Shown piece after piece: positions 15,728 through 23,338 of a stretch of DNA of 64,000 bases. The stretch's first letter is position 1, and each line of letters starts with the position of its first letter. The translations under genes and the position numbers were made by a program. The notes under the pieces were generated by a model. That model searched no databases, was not told the DNA's origin, and was given only the letters and a program-made list of their open reading frames with translations. Source of the stretch: Murinocardiopsis flavida (GTDB lineage Bacteria; Actinomycetota; Actinomycetes; Streptosporangiales; Streptosporangiaceae); NCBI RefSeq assembly GCF_003014485.1, contig NZ_PYGA01000006.1, positions 1 to 64,000 of the forward strand, in the 5' to 3' direction.

Positions 15728-16465
15728 TCAGTCCGTCGGCGACGGCTCCGTCACGAAGCTGTACGGGGGCAGCGGGCCGTTCACCCGGATCTCCATCAGC
15801 CCGTCGAAGGACTCCCGGAGGTCGCTGGCCTCGCGGCCGACGTCGTCGAGCTTGTCCTGGTGGACGAGCAGCGAGACGTTCGCGAGGCAGTTGTCGACCG
15901 GCGGCCCGAACGCGATCTTGTCGGCGTGCGTCGCCAGCGGCGCGACGACCTTGTCGGAGTCGCGCTTGCGCAGCTCCTCCAGTGCCGCGGACACGCGCTC
16001 GCCGAACGCCATCTGCTCGTCGGGGGTGCCGCCGTTGGCCGCGCGCAGCTCCTCGTTCGTGGCGCGCAGGTCGGCGTCCTCCATGAGGACCGTTCGCAGC
16101 GCGGTCTCCTCGACGTGGGTGGCCTTGACGTTGACCTCGACGCGGTCGCGGAGCTCCTCCAGGAGGCCGGTGTAGTGCCGCGGGGCGCGCTCCAGTTCGG
16201 CCTCGACCGACGCGTCGTCGGGGGCGAGTGCGCCGAAGCGCATGGGGAGCACGGGTCCGCGGCGGGCCAGCCGGCTGAGCACCTCCTGGTGCGCGGCGAG
16301 GTCGCGCCGCTTGGCGCGCAGCCCGTCGGGGGTCGTGCTGACGATGGCGGCCAGCCCGCTGTGCGTAACGAGCCGCACCGAGGCGGGCGGGTCGCCCACC
16401 CCCGTGAGCTCGACCGCCTCCGGGGCGTCGGTCGCGAGGACGATGCCGTACACGTAGGTGCTCAT
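15728..16465 (-). CDS. gvpF: Gas vesicle protein GvpF (GvpL/GvpF family)
   Basis: A 245-residue GvpL/GvpF-family protein. It opens [16 protein letters not shown], has [20 protein letters not shown] and [19 protein letters not shown], and ends [18 protein letters not shown]. GvpF binds GvpA and helps load or nucleate shell subunits. The ATG overlaps the gvpA stop (ATGA), so the main shell protein and this chaperone-like protein are translated together. Confidence 0.93.
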   Translation of the reverse strand: MSTYVYGIVLATDAPEAVELTGVGDPPASVRLVTHSGLAAIVSTTPDGLRAKRRDLAAHQEVLSRLARRGPVLPMRFGALAPDDASVEAELERAPRHYTGLLEELRDRVEVNVKATHVEETALRTVLMEDADLRATNEELRAANGGTPDEQMAFGERVSAALEELRKRDSDKVVAPLATHADKIAFGPPVDNCLANVSLLVHQDKLDDVGREASDLRESFDGLMEIRVNGPLPPYSFVTEPSPTD

Positions 16466-16905
16466 TCGCGCTCCTCCTTCCGCCCCGAGCCGTTGGAGGC
16501 GCTGGTGCCGCTGGAACTGCGGCGGCGCTGGCGCGCGGGCTGCTTCTCCTTCTCGTCCTCGCCGCCCTTCTGGAAGGACTCCGAGATGGCTTCGGCCGCG
16601 CCGCTCAGTGCGCCTTTGGACTTGCCGTGGGCGCCCTTCTCCATGGTTCCGCCGACGAGGTCGGGCAGGCCGACTCCGCCGCTGTTGGAGAGGTCGAGGC
16701 GGTTGCACGCCTCGGCGAAGCGCAGGTAGGTGTCGACGCTGGCCACGACGATTCGTACGTCGACCGTGATGAGCTCGATCCCGACAAGGGAGACCCGTGC
16801 GAACACGTCGATGACCAATCCCTTGTCGAGGATGAGGTCGAGGACTTCGTAGAGGTTGCCGGACGATCCGCCGCCTCCACCTGATGAGTTCTGCATTACC
16901 GTCAT
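16462..16905 (-). CDS. gvpA: Gas vesicle shell protein GvpA with long C-terminal extension
   Basis: A 147-residue shell protein. The GvpA core spans roughly residues 16-80: [40 protein letters not shown] and [19 protein letters not shown]. Classic cyanobacterial GvpA is about 70 residues. Here a further 65 residues follow, rich in Lys, Glu, Ser and Gly and ending [16 protein letters not shown]-like. Longer GvpA forms are found in actinomycetes. The N-terminal Gly/Ser stretch is also atypical. It is the second gene of the operon. Another ATG three codons downstream could also serve as start. Confidence 0.92.
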   Translation of the reverse strand: MTVMQNSSGGGGGSSGNLYEVLDLILDKGLVIDVFARVSLVGIELITVDVRIVVASVDTYLRFAEACNRLDLSNSGGVGLPDLVGGTMEKGAHGKSKGALSGAAEAISESFQKGGEDEKEKQPARQRRRSSSGTSASNGSGRKEERE

Positions 16906-16997
16906 GAGGGGTCGTGCTCCTTCCGTCCGGGGAACTGCGATGCCCCCGGATGAAATCGGCTCAAGAATGTCTGTTTGCGCGGGGAGTCTTCGAGGGG

Positions 16998-17309
16998 TCA
17001 GCGGCGGTCGGCGCGGCCTCGGGTGTAGCGGCTCACGCGCCGGTAGCCGGCCAGGTCGCCGTCGGTGTCGAGTTCGACGGTGTAGGTGGCCAGCAGGCTC
17101 ACGGTGTCGGGGACCCGCTGGAGCTCAAGGGTCTCCATGGTGACGGTCCACCCGCCGTCCGTCTTCTCGATTCCCGAGACGGATTCGACGGTCATCCCGG
17201 TCAGTTCCTCGAACTGCTCGCGAGCCTCACGGATCCGGGCACCCGCCGAGGCCTTGCGGCGAGGTCGGCGTTTCCGCGTCTCCTCGTCGGGGGTGTTCTC
17301 CTCACTCAT
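16998..17309 (-). CDS. gvpO: Gas vesicle protein GvpO
   Basis: A 103-residue protein. After a charged N-terminus ([20 protein letters not shown]) the GvpO domain reads [40 protein letters not shown] and [21 protein letters not shown] chose the inner ATG because CAGGAG lies five bases before it. It is the first gene of the operon. In haloarchaea GvpO affects expression of the vesicle genes, and the same may hold here. The promoter must lie in the short A-rich gap between this gene and the end of the GntR gene. I could not assign a sigma class with confidence. Confidence 0.92.
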   Translation of the reverse strand: MSEENTPDEETRKRRPRRKASAGARIREAREQFEELTGMTVESVSGIEKTDGGWTVTMETLELQRVPDTVSLLATYTVELDTDGDLAGYRRVSRYTRGRADRR

Positions 17310-17408
17310 GGGGCTCCTGTCCCGTTGCGGCACGATGGTCGCGTTGCCGCATCTGCCCAGGCACTACCGCGGAGCGAGGCGGCAAAACAAAACGCACGGA
17401 ACGAGAGC

Positions 17409-17432
17409 GAATGCCCACCATTGCGGGCATTC
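17409..17432 (-). terminator. Hairpin between the FadR-type gene and gvpO
   Basis: GAATGCCC at 17409-17416 pairs perfectly with GGGCATTC at 17425-17432 around an eight-base loop. It lies 25 bases after the end of the minus-strand GntR gene and so probably ends that transcript before the gvp promoter. There is no T tract. Confidence 0.55.
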
Positions 17433-17456
17433 GGGCGCAATCACGGCTTTCCGCGG

Positions 17457-18176
17457 TCAGGGCGTGCGGGGCGGGGTGCCGGCCGCGCCGCCGTCGAGGT
17501 CGGCGCGGAGCCAGTTCTCCACTTCGAGGATGTGCATGGTCGCCGCCGCGCGGGCGGCGTCGGGGTCGCGGGCGAGCAGCGCGCGGTGAATGCGGACGTG
17601 GTCCTGGCGCAGCCGCTCGGTCAGGCCGGCCTCGCGGTGCCCGCGCCACACCCGGGCGTTCATCGTGCGCGACGACAGGCCGTCGTTGATGGCGGTGAGC
17701 GTGGCGTTGCCGGTGGTCTCCACGATGGCCTGGTGGAAGTCGAGGTCGGCCGAGACGGTCTCGCCCATGGTGGTGCCGCGGTCGATCCGGTCCAGGATCT
17801 CGCCGAGCCGCGCGAGCTGGGCGTCGTCGGCGCGCGCCGCGGCGAGCGCCGTGGCGGCGGGCTCCAGCATCCGGCGCACCTGGAGGACTTCGATCAGTGT
17901 CGCGCCCTGCGACACCTCCGCCAGGACCGAGAACGCCTCCAGCAGGTCGCCGGGGCGGAGGTCGGTCACGTAGACCCCCGCGCCGTGCCGGGACGACAGG
18001 ACGCCGAGGGTGGTGAGCGCGCGGATGGCCTCGCGCATGGAGCTGCGCGAGACGCCGAGGTCGGCGGCGAGGTCGCGCTCCGTCGGCAGCCGCTCGCCGG
18101 GCAGCAGCGCCCCTTCGGCGATGCGCGTCTTGATCGACTCGATCGCGCGCCGGGTCACCGGCATCCGGTCGTTCAC
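17457..18176 (-). CDS. FadR-type GntR regulator of the FAH-lutABC operon
   Basis: A 239-residue regulator. The winged HTH covers residues 5-70, with LPTERDLAADLGVSRSSMRE and AIRALTTLGVLSSRHGAGVY. The FCD ligand domain follows; its metal-site residues are suggested by DLDFHQAIVETTGN and QDHVRIHRALLARDP. The protein is close in layout to LldR/LutR, which respond to L-lactate. It stands head to head with FAH-lutABC across a 240-base region containing two identical-spacing operator sequences. Repression of the lut operon, relieved by lactate or a related acid, is inferred. Confidence 0.9.
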   Translation of the reverse strand: MNDRMPVTRRAIESIKTRIAEGALLPGERLPTERDLAADLGVSRSSMREAIRALTTLGVLSSRHGAGVYVTDLRPGDLLEAFSVLAEVSQGATLIEVLQVRRMLEPAATALAAARADDAQLARLGEILDRIDRGTTMGETVSADLDFHQAIVETTGNATLTAINDGLSSRTMNARVWRGHREAGLTERLRQDHVRIHRALLARDPDAARAAATMHILEVENWLRADLDGGAAGTPPRTP

Positions 18177-18237
18177 GGGCGGGTCCTGCTTTCCTGCTGG
18201 CGGCCGCGGCGGGCCGCGGCCGGCGGGCCGGGGGATC

Positions 18238-18267
18238 TTGACACCTTACGGGCCCCCCACGTAAAAG
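18238..18267 (+). promoter_or_regulatory. Promoter of the FAH-lutABC operon
   Basis: TTGACA at 18238-18243 is a consensus -35 box. After 18 bases, TAAAAG at 18262-18267 can serve as a -10. The first GntR operator begins on the next base, so it would cover the transcription start. Spacing and placement make this a convincing repressed promoter, though the -10 is imperfect. Confidence 0.6.
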
Positions 18268-18282
18268 TGATCAGACCAATCA
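18268..18282. promoter_or_regulatory. GntR/FadR-type operator 1
   Basis: TGATCAGACCAATCA has the symmetric ends TGAT and ATCA around a G-N-C centre. It is nearly identical to operator 2 (one base different). It directly follows the predicted -10 box. Confidence 0.7.
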
Positions 18283-18399
18283 TTCCAGGGTTCTTCCGCC
18301 ACCGCATGCACCCTCCCACGGTTTCCGCTGGTCTGCCGGGGTATAGACGCGTTTCCCGCAAAGACGCACCACGGAGACCGGGAGGCGCCTACTCACTAG

Positions 18400-18414
18400 T
18401 GATCGGACCAATCA
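18400..18414. promoter_or_regulatory. GntR/FadR-type operator 2, at the start codon
   Basis: TGATCGGACCAATCA lies 132 bases after operator 1 and ends two bases before the GTG start of the FAH gene. A second promoter, perhaps with a leaderless transcript, or repression by DNA looping would fit this unusual position. Confidence 0.7.
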
Positions 18415-18416
18415 TC

Positions 18417-19277
18417 GTGAAGTTCCTCCGCATCGGAGACCTCGGCGCCGAACGACCCGCCGTCCTCGACGGCGACGGCACGGCGCTGGACCTGTCCGGC
18501 ATCACCGCCGACATCGACGCCGCGTTCCTGTCCGGCGGCGGGATCGACCGGGCCAGGGCCGCGCTGGAAGCCGGTGAGCTGGCACCCCTCGACCCCGCCG
18601 TGCCCGGCGGCGGGCGCGTGGGCGCCCCGATCGCGGCACCCGGCAAGATCATCGGTATCGGCCTGAACTACGCCGACCACGCCGCCGAGACCGGTGCGAG
18701 CGCCCCGGCCGAACCCATCGTGTTCCTCAAGACGCCCGACTGCCTCAACGGCCCCGACGACGACGTGCTGATCCCGCGCGGCAGCGCGAAGACCGACTAC
18801 GAGGTCGAGCTCGCCGTCGTCATCGGGCGCACCGCCCGCTACCTCGACGGCGAGGCCGACGCCGACGCCGTCATCGCCGGGTACGCGCTCGCCAACGACG
18901 TCTCCGAGCGCGCGTTCCAGATCGAGCGCGGCGGCCAGTGGGACAAGGGCAAGTCCTGCGAGACGTTCTGCCCGCTCGGCCCGCTGCTCGTCACCCCCGA
19001 CGAGGTCGGCGACCCCCAGGACCTCGGCCTGCGGCTGAGCGTGAACGGCGAGGTCCGCCAGAACGGCAGCACCAAGGACATGATCTTCACGGTGCGCCAC
19101 ATCGTGCACTACCTCAGCCAGTTCATGGTGCTGCGCCCCGGCGACGTCATCGTCACCGGCACACCCGCCGGTGTCGCCATGGCGAAGGAGGCGACCCCGT
19201 ACCTGAAGCCCGGCGACACGGTGGAGCTGGAGATCGACGGCCTCGGCCGCCAGCGGCAGCACATGGTGCAGGCTTAG
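18417..19277 (+). CDS. Fumarylacetoacetate hydrolase-family protein (2,4-diketo-3-deoxy acid hydrolase-like)
   Basis: A 286-residue FAH-family enzyme. The typical opening is VKFLRIGDLGAERPAVLD. The core shows KIIGIGLNYADHAAETGASA, the metal-binding KTDYEVELAVVIG and ANDVSERAFQIERGGQWDKG, and ends near DVIVTGTPAGVAMAKEATP. Family members include the hydrolase that splits 2,4-diketo-3-deoxy sugar acids into pyruvate and L-lactate. With lutABC directly downstream (four-base gap to lutA), this activity is attractive but unproven. The GTG start follows the operator immediately and has no ribosome site. An alternative in-frame GTG at 18399 lies inside operator 2. Confidence 0.85.
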   Translation: MKFLRIGDLGAERPAVLDGDGTALDLSGITADIDAAFLSGGGIDRARAALEAGELAPLDPAVPGGGRVGAPIAAPGKIIGIGLNYADHAAETGASAPAEPIVFLKTPDCLNGPDDDVLIPRGSAKTDYEVELAVVIGRTARYLDGEADADAVIAGYALANDVSERAFQIERGGQWDKGKSCETFCPLGPLLVTPDEVGDPQDLGLRLSVNGEVRQNGSTKDMIFTVRHIVHYLSQFMVLRPGDVIVTGTPAGVAMAKEATPYLKPGDTVELEIDGLGRQRQHMVQA

Positions 19278-19281
19278 CGGT

Positions 19282-20022
19282 ATGCGCGTCGCCCTGTTCG
19301 TCACGTGCCTCAACGACACCCTGTTCCCGCGGACGGGGCGCGCGGTGGTGCGGCTGCTGGAGCGCCTCGGCCACGAGGTCGTGTTCCCCGAGGCGCAGAC
19401 CTGCTGCGGCCAGATGCACTACAACACCGGGTACCGGCGCGAGGCGCAGAAGCTCGCGGTGCGGTTCGTGCGGACCTTCGGCGACGCCGACGCCGTCCTC
19501 GCGCCGTCCGGGTCGTGCGCGGCGATGGTGCGCGACAACTACCGGCGGCTGGGCGCCCCCGGCAGCAGGCTCGCCGAGGAGGCCGCCGCGCTCGCACCGC
19601 GGGTGTACGACCTGTCGGAGCTGCTGGTCGACGTGCTCGGCGTGACCGACGTCGGCGCCTACTTCCCGCACCGGGTCACCTACCACCCCACCTGCCACGG
19701 GCTGCGGCTGCTGAAGCTCGGCGACCGCCCCACCCGGCTGCTGTCGGCGGTGCGCGGGCTCGACCTCGCCGAACTCGACGGCGCCGCCGAATGCTGCGGG
19801 TTCGGCGGCACCTTCGCGATGAAGAACGAGGCGGTGTCGGCCGCCATGGGATCGGACAAGGCCCGCCACGTCGCGGCGACGGGCGCGGAGGTCCTCTGCG
19901 CGGTCGACAACTCCTGCCTGATGCACATCGGCGGCACGCTCGACCGCAGCCGCAGCGGGGTCGCGGTGCTGCACCTCGCCGAGATCCTCGCCTCGACCGA
20001 ACAGGAGCCGGCCCGCCTATGA
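19282..20022 (+). CDS. lutA: LutA-type Fe-S oxidoreductase subunit
   Basis: A 246-residue protein with two CCG domains. The first has EAQTCCGQMHYNTGYRREAQ and LAPSGSCAAMVRD. The second has VTYHPTCHGLRLLKLGDRP, AAECCGFGGTFAMKNEAVS and VDNSCLMHIGG. These Cys ligate Fe-S clusters. LutA, LutB and LutC together oxidise L-lactate to pyruvate. The ATG follows the FAH stop by four bases and the stop overlaps lutB (ATGA). The length is normal for LutA. Confidence 0.92.
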   Translation: MRVALFVTCLNDTLFPRTGRAVVRLLERLGHEVVFPEAQTCCGQMHYNTGYRREAQKLAVRFVRTFGDADAVLAPSGSCAAMVRDNYRRLGAPGSRLAEEAAALAPRVYDLSELLVDVLGVTDVGAYFPHRVTYHPTCHGLRLLKLGDRPTRLLSAVRGLDLAELDGAAECCGFGGTFAMKNEAVSAAMGSDKARHVAATGAEVLCAVDNSCLMHIGGTLDRSRSGVAVLHLAEILASTEQEPARL

Positions 20023-21461
20023 GCGACAGCGCCTTCCTGGGCATGCCGGCGTTCCCCGCCGCGGCACGCGCCGCCACCGGCGACGCCCAGCTCCGGCACA
20101 ACCTGCGCAAGGCCACCCACACCATCCGCGACAAGCGGGCGTCGGTGGTCGGGGAGCTGGACGACTGGCCGGTGCTGCGCGCCGCCGGCGCCGCCATCAA
20201 GGACCGCACGCTGCGCCACCTCGACACCTACCTGGTCCGGTTGGAGGAGTCGGTGCGGGCCGCCGGCGGAACCGTGCACTGGGCGGCCGACGCCGCCGAG
20301 GCGAACCGGATCGTCACCGGCCTGGTGCAGGCCACCGGCGAGACCGAGGTCGTCAAGGTCAAGTCGATGGCCACCCAGGAGATCGAGCTCAACGAGGCGC
20401 TCGCCGAGGCGGGGATCACCGCGTTCGAGACCGACCTCGCCGAACTGATCGTGCAGCTCGGCGACGACCACCCCTCCCACATCCTGGTCCCGGCGATCCA
20501 CCGCAACCGGGCGGAGATCCGCGAGATCTTCCTGCGCACGATGCGGGACTGGGGCGTCCCCGCCCCCGACGACCTCACCGACGACCCCCGCGCCCTCGCC
20601 GAGGCGGCGCGGGTCCACCTGCGCGAGAAGTTCCTGCGCGCGAAGGTGGGCGTGTCCGGCGCGAACTTCGCGGTGGCCGACACCGGCACCATGGTCGTCC
20701 TGGAGTCCGAAGGCAACGGGCGGATGTGCCTGACCCTCCCCGAGACGCTCATCTCGGTGGTCGGCATCGAGAAGATCGTGCCCACCTGGTCCGACCTCGA
20801 AGTGTTCCTTCAACTGCTGCCGCGGTCCTCGACCGGCGAGCGGATGAACCCCTACACCTCCACTTGGACCGGGGTGACCCCCGGCGACGGGCCGCAGGAC
20901 TTCCACCTGGTGCTGCTCGACAACGGGCGCACCGACGTCCTCGCCGACACGGTCGGACGCCAGGCGCTGCGCTGCATCCGCTGCTCGGCCTGCCTGAACA
21001 TCTGCCCGGTGTACGAGCGCGCCGGCGGGCACGCCTACGGCTCCGTCTACCCCGGCCCCATCGGCGCGATCCTCACCCCGCAGCTGCGCGGTACGTCCTC
21101 GGAGCTCGACGCGTCGCTGCCGTACGCGTCGTCGCTGTGCGGGGCGTGCTACGAGGTGTGCCCGGTGGCGATCGACATCCCCGAGGTGCTGGTGCACCTG
21201 CGCGAGCAGGTGGTCGACGGCCCAGGGCACCGCGCCGAGAAGGCGGCCATGGCGGCAGCGGGGTGGGTGCTCGACGACGAGAAGCGACTCGGCGCCGCCC
21301 AGCGCGCCGCGTCCGGCGCGCGCGGCCTGGTCCCGCACACCCTGCCCGGGCCGGGGTCGGCGTGGACCGACACCCGCGACGTCCCCGAGATCCCCGCGGA
21401 GTCGTTCCGGCAGTGGTGGCGGCGCCGGAACAAGGGCCGGGACAAGGGAGGGGCGGAATGA
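20019..21461 (+). CDS. lutB: LutB-type Fe-S protein of L-lactate oxidation
   Basis: A 480-residue protein of normal LutB length. The N-terminal LUD domain includes ETEVVKVKSMATQEIELNEA and GVSGANFAVADTGTMVVLES. Two 4Fe-4S motifs follow, CIRCSACLNICPVY near residue 320 and SSLCGACYEVCPVAIDIPEV near residue 375. The C-terminus RQWWRRRNKGRDKGG is basic. It lies between lutA and lutC with ATGA overlaps on both sides. It is expected to carry electrons from lactate to the respiratory chain at the membrane. Confidence 0.93.
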   Translation: MSDSAFLGMPAFPAAARAATGDAQLRHNLRKATHTIRDKRASVVGELDDWPVLRAAGAAIKDRTLRHLDTYLVRLEESVRAAGGTVHWAADAAEANRIVTGLVQATGETEVVKVKSMATQEIELNEALAEAGITAFETDLAELIVQLGDDHPSHILVPAIHRNRAEIREIFLRTMRDWGVPAPDDLTDDPRALAEAARVHLREKFLRAKVGVSGANFAVADTGTMVVLESEGNGRMCLTLPETLISVVGIEKIVPTWSDLEVFLQLLPRSSTGERMNPYTSTWTGVTPGDGPQDFHLVLLDNGRTDVLADTVGRQALRCIRCSACLNICPVYERAGGHAYGSVYPGPIGAILTPQLRGTSSELDASLPYASSLCGACYEVCPVAIDIPEVLVHLREQVVDGPGHRAEKAAMAAAGWVLDDEKRLGAAQRAASGARGLVPHTLPGPGSAWTDTRDVPEIPAESFRQWWRRRNKGRDKGGAE

Positions 21462-22096
21462 GCGGCTCGCGGGAGACCGTCCTCGCCAAGGTGCGGGCGG
21501 CGCTGGCCGACGTCGACCCCGCTGAGCGCGCCGAGGACGTCGCGGTGCCGCGCGGTTACGCCCGCTCCCACGACATGGGCGACCCCGTCGCGGTGTTCGT
21601 GGACCGGCTGGTCGACTACAAGGCCCTGGTGCGCCAGGTGGCTGCGGCGGAGCTGCCCGGCGAGGTCGCCGCGGCGCTGGAGCGGCGCGGCGCCGAGCGG
21701 ATCGTGGCGCCGGCCGACCTGCCCGCCGCGTGGACCGCCGACGTTGGCACCGGCACCGCCCTGGTCCCCGACGACGGCCTCGGGGTCCGCGAACTCGACA
21801 CCGCCGACGGTGTGCTCACCGGCTGCGCCGCGGCGGTCGCCGAGACCGGCACCATCGTGTGCGACGGAGGGGCAGCGCAAGGCCGCCGCGCCATCACCCT
21901 GGTGCCCGACTACCACCTGTGCGTGGTGCGGGCCGAGCAGATCGTCGGCGGCGTGCCCGAGGCGGTCGCGCGGCTCGACCCGGCCCGCCCGCTCACCTGG
22001 ATCAGCGGCCCTTCGGCGACCAGCGACATCGAACTCGACCGGGTCGAGGGGGTCCACGGCCCCCGCACGCTGGAGGTCATCATCGTCGGCGCGTGA
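21458..22096 (+). CDS. lutC: LutC-type LUD-domain protein
   Basis: A 212-residue LUD-domain protein. It has VFVDRLVDYKALVRQVAAAE, the conserved GCAAAVAETGTIVCDGGAAQ and PRPLTWISGPSATSDIELDR-like C-terminal strands that end in EGVHGPRTLEVIIVG. LutC is the third component of the lactate utilisation complex. The stop codon is followed directly by a 14-bp hairpin, which closes the operon. Confidence 0.92.
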   Translation: MSGSRETVLAKVRAALADVDPAERAEDVAVPRGYARSHDMGDPVAVFVDRLVDYKALVRQVAAAELPGEVAAALERRGAERIVAPADLPAAWTADVGTGTALVPDDGLGVRELDTADGVLTGCAAAVAETGTIVCDGGAAQGRRAITLVPDYHLCVVRAEQIVGGVPEAVARLDPARPLTWISGPSATSDIELDRVEGVHGPRTLEVIIVGA

Positions 22097-22131
22097 CCCG
22101 GCGGCGGGGGTTCGTCGCCCCCGCCGCCGGG
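22097..22131. terminator. Strong bidirectional hairpin after lutC
   Basis: Positions 22097-22110 pair perfectly with 22118-22131 (CCCGGCGGCGGGGG against its complement) around a seven-base loop. The stem starts on the base after the lutC stop and stands 12 bases from the stop of the convergent DUF2207 gene, so it can serve both. Confidence 0.8.
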
Positions 22132-22143
22132 ACGGCCGGGGTG

Positions 22144-23157
22144 TCAGCCCCCGCCGCCGCCACCGCCCCCTCCACCGGCGCCGCCACCGCCACCGCCGCC
22201 GCCACCGCCACCGCCGCCACCGCCGCCACCGCCGCCACCGCCGCCGAATCCGCCGCCGCCGGAGAAGCCGCCCCCGCCGAACCCGCTGCGGCGCCCGCTG
22301 CTGCTGCCGCCACCGCCGAACACGGCGCCGAGCACGATGACGAAGAACCCGACGATGAAGACGAACGGCAGGATGCTGCCGGAGTCGTCGGATTCGTCCG
22401 AACCCCCGGAGTCGGTATCGGCGAGCATCGGTTCGGGGATCTCGACGCTGCCCGGCGCCAAGGCGAGGTCGAGGCTCATGGCCTCACCGGGTTCGACGCG
22501 GGCGTGCTCGAAGGTGGCGCCCGTGCCGTCGGCCGATTCGCCCGTGCACCCCGCGGTGCTCCCTTCGGGCCCGGCGTAGCAGGCGGCGTCGGCGATCTCG
22601 CCCGGCGCGGTGACCACCGCGCTGACGTCCTCGACCGGGATGCTCCAGCCCGAGCCGACGACGTCGACGAAGAGCCGGGGGTCGGAGGTGGTCTCGCCGT
22701 GGACGATCAGCCGGTCGTAGGTGTAGCTGATGACGAAGGTCCTGGTGCCGGTGAGCTGGTCGTCGCCGCCGTCGTCGCCGATGAGCACGGAGGTCTGATC
22801 GCCCTCCTCGACGACGTCGACCGGGGCGACGCCGCCGGGGTCCTCGACCTCGACGCCGGTGAGCCCGAAGTCCTGCTCGCCGCCGCCGTCGATGCTGCCC
22901 GAGTGCGGGATGGCGCGGTTCACCTGGCCGGAGTCGGAGCCGAAGGTGTAGGTCAGGGTCTCTCGGACGTGCACGGTGCCGTCCTCGGCCACCTCGAACT
23001 CGGCGTCGAACGCCGACACGCGGCGGGTCTCCTCTGCGAGGGCGGGCGGGGCCGCGAGCCCGGCGAGCAGCAGGGCGGCCGCGGCGGCACCGACAACGGT
23101 GCGCGTGCGGCGGGCGGGCGGTTCGGTGCTGTCCTTCGTGGGGATTCTCGGGGACAT
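22144..23157 (-). CDS. Secreted/anchored DUF2207-type protein 1 with poly-Gly tail
   Basis: A 337-residue surface protein. The signal peptide contains TVVGAAAAALLLAGLAAPPA with a cut before EETRRVSAF. The extracellular domain has DUF2207 features such as GTVHVRETLTYTFGSDSGQV and TGTRTFVISYTYDRL. A single membrane segment (ILPFVFIVGFFVIVLGAVFG) follows. The tail is almost pure Gly, with a run of more than 25. Full DUF2207 proteins are much longer, so this is a short form ending just after one membrane helix. It is nearly a twin of the next gene. Function is unknown; the poly-Gly tail is probably cytoplasmic. Confidence 0.8.
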   Translation of the reverse strand: MSPRIPTKDSTEPPARRTRTVVGAAAAALLLAGLAAPPALAEETRRVSAFDAEFEVAEDGTVHVRETLTYTFGSDSGQVNRAIPHSGSIDGGGEQDFGLTGVEVEDPGGVAPVDVVEEGDQTSVLIGDDGGDDQLTGTRTFVISYTYDRLIVHGETTSDPRLFVDVVGSGWSIPVEDVSAVVTAPGEIADAACYAGPEGSTAGCTGESADGTGATFEHARVEPGEAMSLDLALAPGSVEIPEPMLADTDSGGSDESDDSGSILPFVFIVGFFVIVLGAVFGGGGSSSGRRSGFGGGGFSGGGGFGGGGGGGGGGGGGGGGGGGGGGAGGGGGGGGGG

Positions 23158-23338
23158 GCATGGTGTGATGCAGCGCTCACCGCCGCGGTTCCCGTGTGCG
23201 CTGGCCGCATCCGGCACGCATGCGCCCCCGCCCCACCGGGCACACCGGTGGCGGAGGTGTAGCCGCCGGACACCGGTGACCGTGCGGTGGGGGCGCACCC
23301 GCGCCTCCACGGCCCGAGAGGGCGGCGATGCCGGGGTG

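Noticed and set aside
11058-17309. Absence of gvpN read as a defect
   Set aside because: Clusters of the Streptomyces type normally lack gvpN, so its absence is not a sign of decay.
22144-22260. CCGCCACCGCC tracts resembling a repeat array
   Set aside because: They encode the poly-Gly tail of the DUF2207-type protein. There are no spacers and no cas genes.
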